This document shows, piece by piece, positions 9,629 through 16,589 of a DNA stretch of 38,945 nt. A model generated the notes under the pieces. That model did not search any database. It was not told where the DNA came from and worked only from the letters and a program-made list of their open reading frames with translations. Origin of the DNA: Streptomyces jeddahensis (GTDB lineage Bacteria > Actinomycetota > Actinomycetes > Streptomycetales > Streptomycetaceae); assembly GCF_001642995.1 (NCBI RefSeq), contig NZ_LOHS01000044.1:1-38945 (forward strand). The letters run 5' to 3'. Position 1 is the stretch's first letter; the number at the start of each line of letters is the position of its first letter. A program made the translations under genes and the position numbers.

Positions 9629-9780
9629 CGTACTCCACCCAGGCTCCGCCGACCACCGTCCGGCTGAATTCACGGGACCGAGCAGCCGATCCCCGGGCCG
9701 CGCCGTCACGTCCGCCGCTTGGCGGGACCTGATGCTCGGCCTCGCATCCGATCCGTTCCCGGTGTGAGGAGTCGAGTCTC

Positions 9781-10311
9781 ATGAAGATCCGTACGGCTGC
9801 GGCGGTGATCGCGACGCTCGGGGCCCTGAGCGCTCCGGCGATTCCGTCGGCCTCGGCGGCCACGGCGCAGTCCGCTCTGTTCGGCGATCTCAGCGTCAGC
9901 ACCTGCAATGTCACCGGCGCCGGCACCGACGACGAGGTGTCCGTCCGGCTCCACAGCCACAACGGCATGACCACGGACTGGCAGGTGCTCGACCTGCCCA
10001 ATTACGACGACTTCCAGCGGGGCAGCCGGGCCGTCTACGACCTCGCAGAGCTGCCCGACGGCTGGGACCTGACCTCCTCCGTCGAGTTCCGCAAGGAGGG
10101 CCCGGACGACTGGTGTCTGCGCTCGGTCAGCCTCGGCCGGGACGTCGGCTGGCGACCCGGACCGCTGAACGACCGATCCTTCCCGTTCTGGGGGTTCCGG
10201 TACAGGTGGATCGGGGACGACCTGCCCCCGGGCGCCCACACCCAGCCCGACGGCAGGGTGTACATCTACTCCTACCCGACCCTGACGGTGACCTGGCCCT
10301 ATCTGCGCTGA
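9781..10311 (+). CDS. Small secreted PLAT/LH2-domain protein
   Basis: A 176-residue exported protein of unknown role. ATG at 9781 follows GAGGAG. Residues 1-26 form a signal peptide ending SASA-A. The segment from about 45 to 120 has the hallmark order of a PLAT/LH2 beta-sandwich: GAGTDDEVSVRL, then TDWQVLDLPNYDDFQRGS, then PDDWCLRSVSLG. Known PLAT domains read 'GAGTDA-V---L-G--G-S-W--L----NDFERGS----F' and 'PDWFLD-V-V'. There is no catalytic domain. One Cys pair (NVTG-flanking Cys and DDWC) could be a disulfide. PLAT domains bind lipids, proteins or surfaces, so a role in envelope or substrate adhesion near the cellulases is possible but unproven. Tandem terminators separate it from GH6, so it probably has its own promoter within 9629-9780. 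Confidence 0.8.
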   Translation: MKIRTAAAVIATLGALSAPAIPSASAATAQSALFGDLSVSTCNVTGAGTDDEVSVRLHSHNGMTTDWQVLDLPNYDDFQRGSRAVYDLAELPDGWDLTSSVEFRKEGPDDWCLRSVSLGRDVGWRPGPLNDRSFPFWGFRYRWIGDDLPPGAHTQPDGRVYIYSYPTLTVTWPYLR

Positions 10312-10331
10312 TCCGTAGGGCCGGCGGACCT

Positions 10332-10377
10332 GACAGCGGTGTGGCCGCCCGGGAAACCGGGCGGCCACACCGCTGTC
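10332..10377. terminator. Bidirectional terminator between convergent genes
   Basis: A perfect 21-bp stem (10332-10352 with 10357-10377) capped by a GAAA tetraloop lies between the PLAT-domain gene and the convergent aldo/keto reductase gene. This is among the strongest hairpins in the window and should stop transcription from both sides. Confidence 0.85.
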
Positions 10378-10400
10378 CGCCGATTCAGCTGTCCGCCGGC

Positions 10401-11237
10401 TCAGGCGTAGTCGAACGTCGCCGGGTCCGGGCCCAGCCGGCGCTCCTCGTTCAGGGCGCTGATCGCGGCGAGGTCCTCGACGTCCAGCTCGAAGTCGTAG
10501 ACCTCGATGTTCTCCTTGATCCGGGACGGCGTCACGGACTTGGGGATCACGATGTTGCCCAGCTGGATGTGCCAGCGCAGCACGATCTGCGCGGGGGTGC
10601 GGCCGTGCTTCTGGGCGATCGCGACGATCGCCGGGACCTCGAGGAGGCCCTTGCCCTGGCCCAGCGGCGACCAGGCCTCGGTCCGGATGCCCTGCTTCGC
10701 GTGGTACTCACGGGCCGCCCGCTGCTGCAGGTGCGGGTGCAGCTCGATCTGGTTGACGGCCGGGATCACGGACGTCGCGTCGATCAGCCGCTCCAGGTGC
10801 TCGGGCAGGAAGTTGGACGTGCCGATCGACTTGACGCGGCCGTCTGCCAGGAGCTTCTCGAAGGCCTTGTACGTGTCGATGTACTGGTCCCGGGCGGGCA
10901 GCGGCCAGTGGATCAGGTACAGGTCGACATAGTCGAGCCCGAGCTTCCCGAGGGAGACGTCGAAGGCGCGCAGCGTCGCGTCGTAACCCTGCTCGCTGTT
11001 CCAGAGCTTGGTGGTGACGAAGAGGTCCTTGCGGGGAATGCCGGAGGCGGCGATCGCCTTGCCCGTGCCCTCCTCGTTGCCGTAGATCGCGGCGGTGTCG
11101 ATGCTGCGGTACCCGGTCTCCAGCGCCGTGGCGACGGCCCGCTCGGCCTCGTCGTCCGGCACCTGCCAGACGCCGAAACCCAGCTGCGGCATCTCGATGC
11201 CGTTGTTGAGGATGATCGGGGGGACCTTGCTGCTCAC
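10401..11237 (-). CDS. Aldo/keto reductase (AKR, diketogluconate-reductase-like)
   Basis: A 278-residue cytoplasmic NADPH-dependent reductase of the aldo/keto reductase superfamily, reducing aldehydes or ketones on small molecules. The start is GTG at 11237 with AAAGGA upstream. The catalytic tetrad is visible as Asp47, Tyr52 (AAIYGNEEGTG), Lys77 (TTKLWN) and His110 (LIHWPLP). IPKSVTPSRIKEN near residues 230-245 is the coenzyme phosphate-binding loop. Length and motifs fit the 2,5-diketo-D-gluconate reductase type, though substrate range in that group is broad. It is monocistronic, ending at a strong bidirectional terminator, and faces the Liv cluster across a 293-bp gap. Confidence 0.93.
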   Translation of the reverse strand: MSSKVPPIILNNGIEMPQLGFGVWQVPDDEAERAVATALETGYRSIDTAAIYGNEEGTGKAIAASGIPRKDLFVTTKLWNSEQGYDATLRAFDVSLGKLGLDYVDLYLIHWPLPARDQYIDTYKAFEKLLADGRVKSIGTSNFLPEHLERLIDATSVIPAVNQIELHPHLQQRAAREYHAKQGIRTEAWSPLGQGKGLLEVPAIVAIAQKHGRTPAQIVLRWHIQLGNIVIPKSVTPSRIKENIEVYDFELDVEDLAAISALNEERRLGPDPATFDYA

Positions 11238-11450
11238 GAGCTCTCGATCCTTTGTCGTCGGGTGGTACGTCCATCGTCAACGATCACGGGTGGCGGTGCA
11301 TTCCTGGTTCACGTCCGGTTGTGCGGTCGGTCGTTCCGGTGGCCCCGTGGCCGTTGGGGAGCCGCGAGAATCGGCGGATTCGGATCCGAGCATATCGGCC
11401 CGGTCCGCACCATTGACCGGGTCCTGACAGTCGGCTGGCCCGCGCTGTGG

Positions 11451-11507
11451 CGCCAGGCCGGCGGTGCGGCGCCAGGCCGGCGGTGCGGCGCCAGGCCGGC
11501 GGTGCGG
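11451..11507. repeat. Three tandem copies of a 19-bp unit
   Basis: CGCCAGGCCGGCGGTGCGG occurs three times in perfect tandem array in the gap between the aldo/keto reductase and the 3' end of the Liv ATPase gene (11238-11530). No gene or clear promoter was recognised in this gap apart from the reductase leader. The array is a likely length-variable locus. Confidence 0.9.
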
Positions 11508-11530
11508 CCTCGAGCGTCGGCGGTGTCAGG

Positions 11531-12307
11531 TCACTGTGCCGACGTGCCGAGATACGCGTCGCGTACGGCGGGATCCGCCCTGACGTCCGCGGCGCCGCCC
11601 TCCGCCAGCACGGAGCCCAGGTCGAGGACGACGACCCGGGCGCACAGCTCCATCACGAAGGCGACGTTGTGCTCGACGAGGAGGACCGCGCAGCCTTCGT
11701 CGTCCGCGAGACGGCGGATCACCGAGGCCAGATGACGGCGCTCGTCCGCCGCCATCCCCGACGCGGGCTCGTCGAGCAGCAGCACCCGCGGCGGATCGGC
11801 CACCGCGCGGGCCAGTTCGACCATGCGCGCCTGGCCGACGGGGAGGCCGCCCGCGTACGACTCGGTCAGCCCGTCGAGCCCGCAGGTGCTCAGCACCTCA
11901 GCCGCACGTGTCCTCCGTGCCGCCTCCCGTGTACGCCGGGTCGGCGCCCCCACCAGATCGGCCGCCAGCCCGCCACCGCCGCCCCGCCACTCCTGCGCGA
12001 CCAGCAGATTGTCGGCGACCGTCAGCTGGCCGAACAGCTGCTGCCGCTGGAACGTCCGGCGCATGCCGTGCCGGGCGCGCCACACGGGGGAGCGGCGCGT
12101 GATGTCGGTCCCGTCGAGCAGGATCCGCCCCTCGTCGGGCCGGCGGATGCCGGACAGGACGTCGAAGAGGGTCGTCTTACCCGCGCCGTTGGGCCCGATG
12201 AGCCCACAGATCTCACCCGCGCGCAGCCGCACATCGACGCCCGCCAGGGCCTGGACACCCCCGAACCGGACGCCGATGCCGGAGGCCTCGAGGACGAAGT
12301 CGCTCAT
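11531..12307 (-). CDS. Liv-type ABC transporter ATPase (LivG-like)
   Basis: A 258-residue cytoplasmic ATPase of a branched-chain-amino-acid-type (HAAT) importer. Walker A GPNGAGKT spans residues 38-45 and Walker B is VLLLDEP. The position expected for LSGGQ reads LPVGQARMVELARA, a degenerate signature seen in LivG-type proteins. The LivG-type insertion after the Q-loop (FGQLTVADNLLVAQEW) is present. ATG at 12307 overlaps the TGA of the upstream fused transporter gene by four bases (ATGA), so translation is probably coupled; the longer open frame upstream of 12307 is low-complexity shadow. It supplies the second nucleotide-binding domain beside the LivF-like domain fused to the permeases. Confidence 0.92.
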   Translation of the reverse strand: MSDFVLEASGIGVRFGGVQALAGVDVRLRAGEICGLIGPNGAGKTTLFDVLSGIRRPDEGRILLDGTDITRRSPVWRARHGMRRTFQRQQLFGQLTVADNLLVAQEWRGGGGGLAADLVGAPTRRTREAARRTRAAEVLSTCGLDGLTESYAGGLPVGQARMVELARAVADPPRVLLLDEPASGMAADERRHLASVIRRLADDEGCAVLLVEHNVAFVMELCARVVVLDLGSVLAEGGAADVRADPAVRDAYLGTSAQ

Positions 12308-15144
12308 GGCTGCACCACTCCTCGCGTCCGTGACGCCTGCGGTCCTGGCGACGCCGGTCCGGCCTGCTCGGGTCCGGACTGGGCCGGTCCTGCTTGCTCC
12401 GGCCCGGCCTGCTCCGGGCGGTCCGGACCGGGCGCCGCGATGCCGAGGTACGCCTCCGTGAGCCGGTCCGCCTGCACCTGGTCGCGCGGCCCGCACCAGG
12501 ACACCCGGCCCTGGGCCAGGTAGGCGACGGTGTCGGCGACGCCGAGGACCTCCGCCGCCTTCTCCTCGACGAGCAACAGCGCCGTGCCCGCCTCCCGCAA
12601 CTCCGCCAGCAGCCGGAACACCTCGTCGACCACGCGTGGCGCCAGCCCCAGGGACGGCTCGTCCGCGATCAGCACCTGCGGCGGGCGCAGCAGCAGTGGC
12701 GCGAGGGCCAGCATCTGCTGCTCCCCGCCCGACAGCGAGCCCGCCGCGACGCGTCGTCGCGCCGCGAGACTTGGGAACCGTTCGTACACGGCGTCCCGTT
12801 CGCCCTTGCCGGGCAGCCGCAGGGCGAGGTTCTCCTCGATGGTGAGCCCCGGGAAGATGCCGCGCCCCTCGGGCGCCAGCACGACCCCGGCCCGGGAACG
12901 CCGTACGGCACCGTCGCGCGTGGCATCGCGCCCGCCGACGTACACCGCACCCGCCCCCGGCGCGAGCAACCCCGCGGCGACCTTGCAGGTGGTGGACTTG
13001 CCGGCGCCGTTGGACCCGAGCAGCGCGAGGATCTCACCGGGGTGTACGGCGAGATCGACGCCGTGCAGCACGGCGGCACCGTCGTACCCGGCGTGGACGG
13101 CGCGGAGTTCGAGAGCCGTTCCAGCCTGTCCGGCGCTTGAGGACGAGCCCGAAGGGCGATCCGGGGTCTGGGGCGGAGCCCCCCCGCGGCGGAGCCGCAT
13201 ATCGATGCTGCCGGGAAGGGGCGGGCCGGCGGAAACCGCCGCCCGCCGCCGATGCAACCGCACGGGCACCGCCGCGCAGTACCCGTCCGGATCGTTCGCC
13301 AGGGCCAGGCCCGCCAGCCCGAAGAGGATCACGGGCAGGTGCACGGACTCCGTCACGTAGTCCGACACGAGGTGCGGGACGAGGGCGAAGACGAGGCCCG
13401 CGACCACCGCGAACTGCGGCCTGCGCACACCCGCCGCGACCACCACCGCGAGCCAGATCAACCCGGTCATCGCCGTGAAGTCGGTCGCGGTGATACGGGT
13501 GTTGTACGACGCATACATTACGCCGCCGAAGCCCGCGAGCCCCGCGGACAGCGTGAAGAGCAGCAGTTTCGTACGGACCACGGAGACGCCGGAGGCCATG
13601 GCGGCCGCGGGTGCCGAGCGCACCGCCAGCATGGCGCGGCCGGACGGCGAGCCGCGCAGCGCGCTCAGGCCCGCCACCGCCGCCGTGACCAGCACGAGCA
13701 TCGCGACGCCCATGGCCCGGTCGTCGTTGAGGTCCACCGGTCCGAACACCGGCCGGGGGATCTCCCAGCCGGTGTCGCCGTTCCTCAACCACCCCATCTG
13801 GAACAGCACCTGGTCGGCCAGGAACGCGAGCGCCAGCGTCGCCAGGGCGAGGGAGCGGCCGCCGAGCCTGAGCGCCGGAAGGGCCACCAGCGCGCCGAGC
13901 ACCGCGGCGGCGCAGGTGCCGGCCAGCGCGGCCGCGGCGAAGGGCCATCCGTGGCTCATCAGCAGCCCCGCCACCAGCGCCGCGCCCGTCACGAACGTCG
14001 CCTGCGCCAGCGACACCATCGCGCCGAGCCCCGTCACCACCGTGAACGAGATGAAGACGAGCGAGATCGCGAGCCCTTGGGCGAGGATGCCGCTCCAGAA
14101 GGGCGTCGTGACGGTGTAGAAGGCGACCGCGAGCAGGACGGCGGCCACCGTCCACGGCCCCCAGCGCCGCGTCCAGGACCGTCCGGTGAGGTAGTCGACC
14201 GGCGGCGCGTCGGAGGCGGCCGTGCCCGCCGTCCGCTGCCGCCGCGTCAGGAGCAGCAGCCCGGCGAAGAGGATCAGGAACGGCACCGCGGTACGGAATC
14301 CGGTGATGCTGTCGGCGAACGACGCATACCCCGCCACGAGATTCTGCAGCACACCGAGCCCGAGGCCGCCCGCGAAGGCCAGCGGGATCGACGCGAACCG
14401 GCCGAGCACCGCCGCCGTCGCGGAGACGAACAGGAACAGCGTGAAGTCGTGCGCCGACAGGCCGAGGAGCGGAGTGGCGAGCACACCGGCGAGGCCCGCC
14501 AGCGCCGACGACAGCATCCACGCCACCGACGACAACCGGTCGGCGCTCATTCCGCGCAGCTCCACGAGGGTGCGGTTGTCGACCGCGGCCCGCAGCTTCA
14601 GCCCCAGCGGTGTGTGGCGCATCAGCACCCACAGCCCCACCGCCACGACGGCCGTGCACACCCAGGTGATCAGCTGGTCGGAGTCGACCCCGACCCCGTC
14701 CACGAGCTGCCACGACACGGCCGGGCTCGGCCCCACGCCCGGCAGCCCGAACTGGTTCTCCGCGGGCTTGACCGGCGCGCCCGCGTCCTCCAGCAGCTCC
14801 ACCACCCACAACCCCAGCGCGGGCAGCGCGACGAGCAGACCGATCGTCGCCACGATCTGCGCCGTCTCGCCGACCCGCGCCAGCTTCCGGAACATCAGCC
14901 GGTCGAGACCCCAGCCCAGAGCGGGCGCCACGACGCACACCAGCAGCAGCGCCGTCGGCACGGCGGGCCAGCCGAAGCCGGAGTGCAGCTCGTAGAAGGC
15001 GAGCGCACAGAGGTATGCGGTGGCACCGTGCGCGAAGTTGAACAGGCCCGACGCCGAGTACGACAGGACCAGGCCCGTGGCGAGCAGCGCGTACAGCGCG
15101 CCCGAGACCAGTCCGCTCAGTACGAACCCCAGCAGATCCGACAT
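12304..15144 (-). CDS. Fused Liv transporter: LivH-LivM permeases plus LivF-like ATPase in one frame
   Basis: One uninterrupted 946-codon frame encodes what are normally three proteins of a HAAT importer. ATG at 15144 has GAGGGG upstream. Residues 1-300 are a LivH-type permease (starts LLGFVLSGLVSGALYALLATG). Residues about 328-620 are a LivM-type permease (GLAISLVFISFTVVTGLGAMVSLAQA). Residues about 677-905 are a LivF-type ATPase with Walker A GSNGAGKS at 710-717, signature LSGGEQQ at 803-809 and Walker B VLIADEP. LivH-LivM fusion is common; the further join to LivF is less usual. The join (about 640-676) is encoded by a stretch resembling a dispersed Streptomyces intergenic repeat (13120-13232). 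No well-placed independent start for the ATPase is present; Met649 within the join lacks a ribosome site. The C-terminus carries an EQAGP-rich repeat tail (906-935). Substrate unknown. Confidence 0.88.
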   Translation of the reverse strand: MSDLLGFVLSGLVSGALYALLATGLVLSYSASGLFNFAHGATAYLCALAFYELHSGFGWPAVPTALLLVCVVAPALGWGLDRLMFRKLARVGETAQIVATIGLLVALPALGLWVVELLEDAGAPVKPAENQFGLPGVGPSPAVSWQLVDGVGVDSDQLITWVCTAVVAVGLWVLMRHTPLGLKLRAAVDNRTLVELRGMSADRLSSVAWMLSSALAGLAGVLATPLLGLSAHDFTLFLFVSATAAVLGRFASIPLAFAGGLGLGVLQNLVAGYASFADSITGFRTAVPFLILFAGLLLLTRRQRTAGTAASDAPPVDYLTGRSWTRRWGPWTVAAVLLAVAFYTVTTPFWSGILAQGLAISLVFISFTVVTGLGAMVSLAQATFVTGAALVAGLLMSHGWPFAAAALAGTCAAAVLGALVALPALRLGGRSLALATLALAFLADQVLFQMGWLRNGDTGWEIPRPVFGPVDLNDDRAMGVAMLVLVTAAVAGLSALRGSPSGRAMLAVRSAPAAAMASGVSVVRTKLLLFTLSAGLAGFGGVMYASYNTRITATDFTAMTGLIWLAVVVAAGVRRPQFAVVAGLVFALVPHLVSDYVTESVHLPVILFGLAGLALANDPDGYCAAVPVRLHRRRAAVSAGPPLPGSIDMRLRRGGAPPQTPDRPSGSSSSAGQAGTALELRAVHAGYDGAAVLHGVDLAVHPGEILALLGSNGAGKSTTCKVAAGLLAPGAGAVYVGGRDATRDGAVRRSRAGVVLAPEGRGIFPGLTIEENLALRLPGKGERDAVYERFPSLAARRRVAAGSLSGGEQQMLALAPLLLRPPQVLIADEPSLGLAPRVVDEVFRLLAELREAGTALLLVEEKAAEVLGVADTVAYLAQGRVSWCGPRDQVQADRLTEAYLGIAAPGPDRPEQAGPEQAGPAQSGPEQAGPASPGPQASRTRGVVQP
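13120..13232. repeat. Streptomyces-type dispersed repeat read as coding linker
   Basis: The stretch from CCAGCCTGTCCGGCGCTTGA through GGACGAGCCCGAAGGGCGAT, the GGGGTCTGGGGCGGAGCCCC segment and the GCGGCGGAGCCGC hairpin matches what I recall as a frequent intergenic repeat of Streptomyces chromosomes. Here it lies wholly inside the fused Liv frame and codes for the RRGGAPPQTPDRPSGSSSS linker. Family identity is from memory, not a search. Confidence 0.65.
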
Positions 15145-15175
15145 GGCGTACCCCTCAGGTCCCTGACGTCGATGG

Positions 15176-16435
15176 TTACTTGAAGGGGATCGGCTCGTAG
15201 CACTCGAACGGCGACGACACCACGTACCTGCCGTCCTTGAGCTGCACCAGCGCCCCGCACCCGAAGGACTCCGTCCGCCCCCTGGGCTCGGCACGGTCGC
15301 CTACGAGCGTGCCGGTGTCGGAGAACCCGTTCGCCGCCTCCTGGAAGGACGCGACGGTCAGGTCCTTGCCCGCCTTCTCGGCGATCGCGAGGAAAAGGTC
15401 GGCGGACATATAGCCGGTCACCATGTGCATGTTGAGCGGCACGTCCTTACCGGCGGCCTTCCGGATGTCCTCCTTGAACTGCCGCATCTCCGCGGTGTCC
15501 TGCTCGAACGGCTGGAAGGACAGCAGCACGTGCACCCCGTCCAGCGCCTTCCGGGTCGCATTCTTCGCCAGCAGCCCGGGGTCGTAGTCCGTCGGGTCGG
15601 TGAGCACGCCCTTGTACCCGGTGCGCTTGATCGCCGTGAACAGCCCGATGTTGTACGGCGTCTGCATCACCGAGACGACGACGTCGGGTGCCTTGCCGCC
15701 GTCGCTGTGCAGGATCTCCTTCGTGTACGCGGACCAGTCGCTCGGCACCGACGTCGCGGGAACCACCGGCTTCGCGTACGTCACCTTGTAGCCGGCCGAT
15801 GTGAAGCTCTGCTTGTAGGTGCGGATGGCGAAGGTGCCCGCGTCGTTGTCGGTGGCGAGGATCGCGACGGTCTTGCCCTCGGAGCCGCCGATCACGTCCT
15901 TCAGGCCCTCGGGCCAGGTCTGGGAGATCGTGCCGCCGGGCGAGGGCACCATGCAGCCGCCGAAGCCGTAGATGTAGGTGGGTCCGCAGAACGACGGGAG
16001 CGTGCCCCAGCCGAAGGTGGGAACCTTCTGCTTCTGCAGGAAGTCGGCGCCCGAGAAAGTGATTGAGCTCATCGGGACGACCGCGAACACCTTGTCCTGC
16101 TGGACGAGTTTGCGTGCCGCCGCCAGGTTCTTGGCGGGATCCTGCCCGTCGTCCTCCGCGCCCAGGTACTCGATCTTCCTGCCGCCCACACCGCCCTCCG
16201 CGTTGGCGCGGTCGAAGCGGGCCTTCGCGCCCAGGTCGGTGTCCTTCTTGCTGTAACCGCTGGCGGTCGTCATGGAGACGATCCCGCCCACCTTGATGGA
16301 GTCGTCCGTCACTCCGCGTACGGAACCGGCCTTGCCGTCCCCGGATCCGGAACCGCTGGTGGCGGCGGAGTTGCAGGCGGTGGCGAGCAGCAGCGCGGCG
16401 GCCGCTGCGGCGAGGGTGCGGGTGGGTCGCAACAC
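15176..16435 (-). CDS. Liv-type substrate-binding lipoprotein
   Basis: A 419-residue extracellular type-1 periplasmic-binding-fold receptor for the HAAT importer encoded downstream. GTG at 16435, with GAGGAGGGG seven bases upstream, gives a short basic N-terminus, a hydrophobic stretch and LLLATAC, read as a lipobox with lipidated Cys21. The longer in-frame start at 16495 would overlap the promoter palindrome and is not used. Domain I begins with DSIKVGGIVSMTT, and the chain contains the expected KTVAILATDND and GYKGVLTDPTDYD segments. The 31-bp gap to the permease fusion implies one transcript. Its ligand is unknown; the neighbouring acyl-CoA synthetase hints at a carboxylic acid rather than leucine or valine. 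Confidence 0.9.
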   Translation of the reverse strand: MLRPTRTLAAAAAALLLATACNSAATSGSGSGDGKAGSVRGVTDDSIKVGGIVSMTTASGYSKKDTDLGAKARFDRANAEGGVGGRKIEYLGAEDDGQDPAKNLAAARKLVQQDKVFAVVPMSSITFSGADFLQKQKVPTFGWGTLPSFCGPTYIYGFGGCMVPSPGGTISQTWPEGLKDVIGGSEGKTVAILATDNDAGTFAIRTYKQSFTSAGYKVTYAKPVVPATSVPSDWSAYTKEILHSDGGKAPDVVVSVMQTPYNIGLFTAIKRTGYKGVLTDPTDYDPGLLAKNATRKALDGVHVLLSFQPFEQDTAEMRQFKEDIRKAAGKDVPLNMHMVTGYMSADLFLAIAEKAGKDLTVASFQEAANGFSDTGTLVGDRAEPRGRTESFGCGALVQLKDGRYVVSSPFECYEPIPFK

Positions 16436-16466
16436 GTCGGATCCCCTCCTCGTCAGAGTGACCGAA

Positions 16467-16527
16467 ATTCTGTGTGCGACCTGACGACTCGTCAATAACT
16501 GATGCGTCGGTAATTGATGAACCGTCA
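16467..16527 (-). promoter_or_regulatory. Promoter and paired palindromes upstream of the Liv operon
   Basis: On the minus strand TTGACG (16490-16495) and CAGAAT (16467-16472) are spaced 17 bp, a good -35/-10 pair about 32 bp before the binding-protein start. The palindrome TGACGACTCGTCA (16482-16494) covers the -35 element. A related imperfect copy, TGATGAACCGTCA, lies at 16515-16527, 33 bp away, about three helical turns. This looks like a repressor-controlled promoter; the regulator is not encoded nearby. Confidence 0.55.
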
Positions 16528-16589
16528 GAAGCTGCTGCCGTCCTCGGCAGGGCCGTACCGAGAGGTGTGCGCGCCGCCGAAGCCCCGGC

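Noticed and set aside
11451..11507. CRISPR-like array
   Set aside because: The three 19-bp units are directly adjacent, without spacers, so this is a simple tandem repeat.
13034..14938. Second 634-codon minus-strand frame and a 643-codon plus-strand frame across the Liv fusion
   Set aside because: Both are Arg/Gly/His-rich shadow translations; membrane segments and ABC motifs exist only in the chosen frame.
15985..16005. GGGAGCGTGCCCC resembling a LacI/CebR box
   Set aside because: It lies in the middle of the binding-protein coding sequence and is accounted for by codon use; the symmetry is poor at the outer bases.
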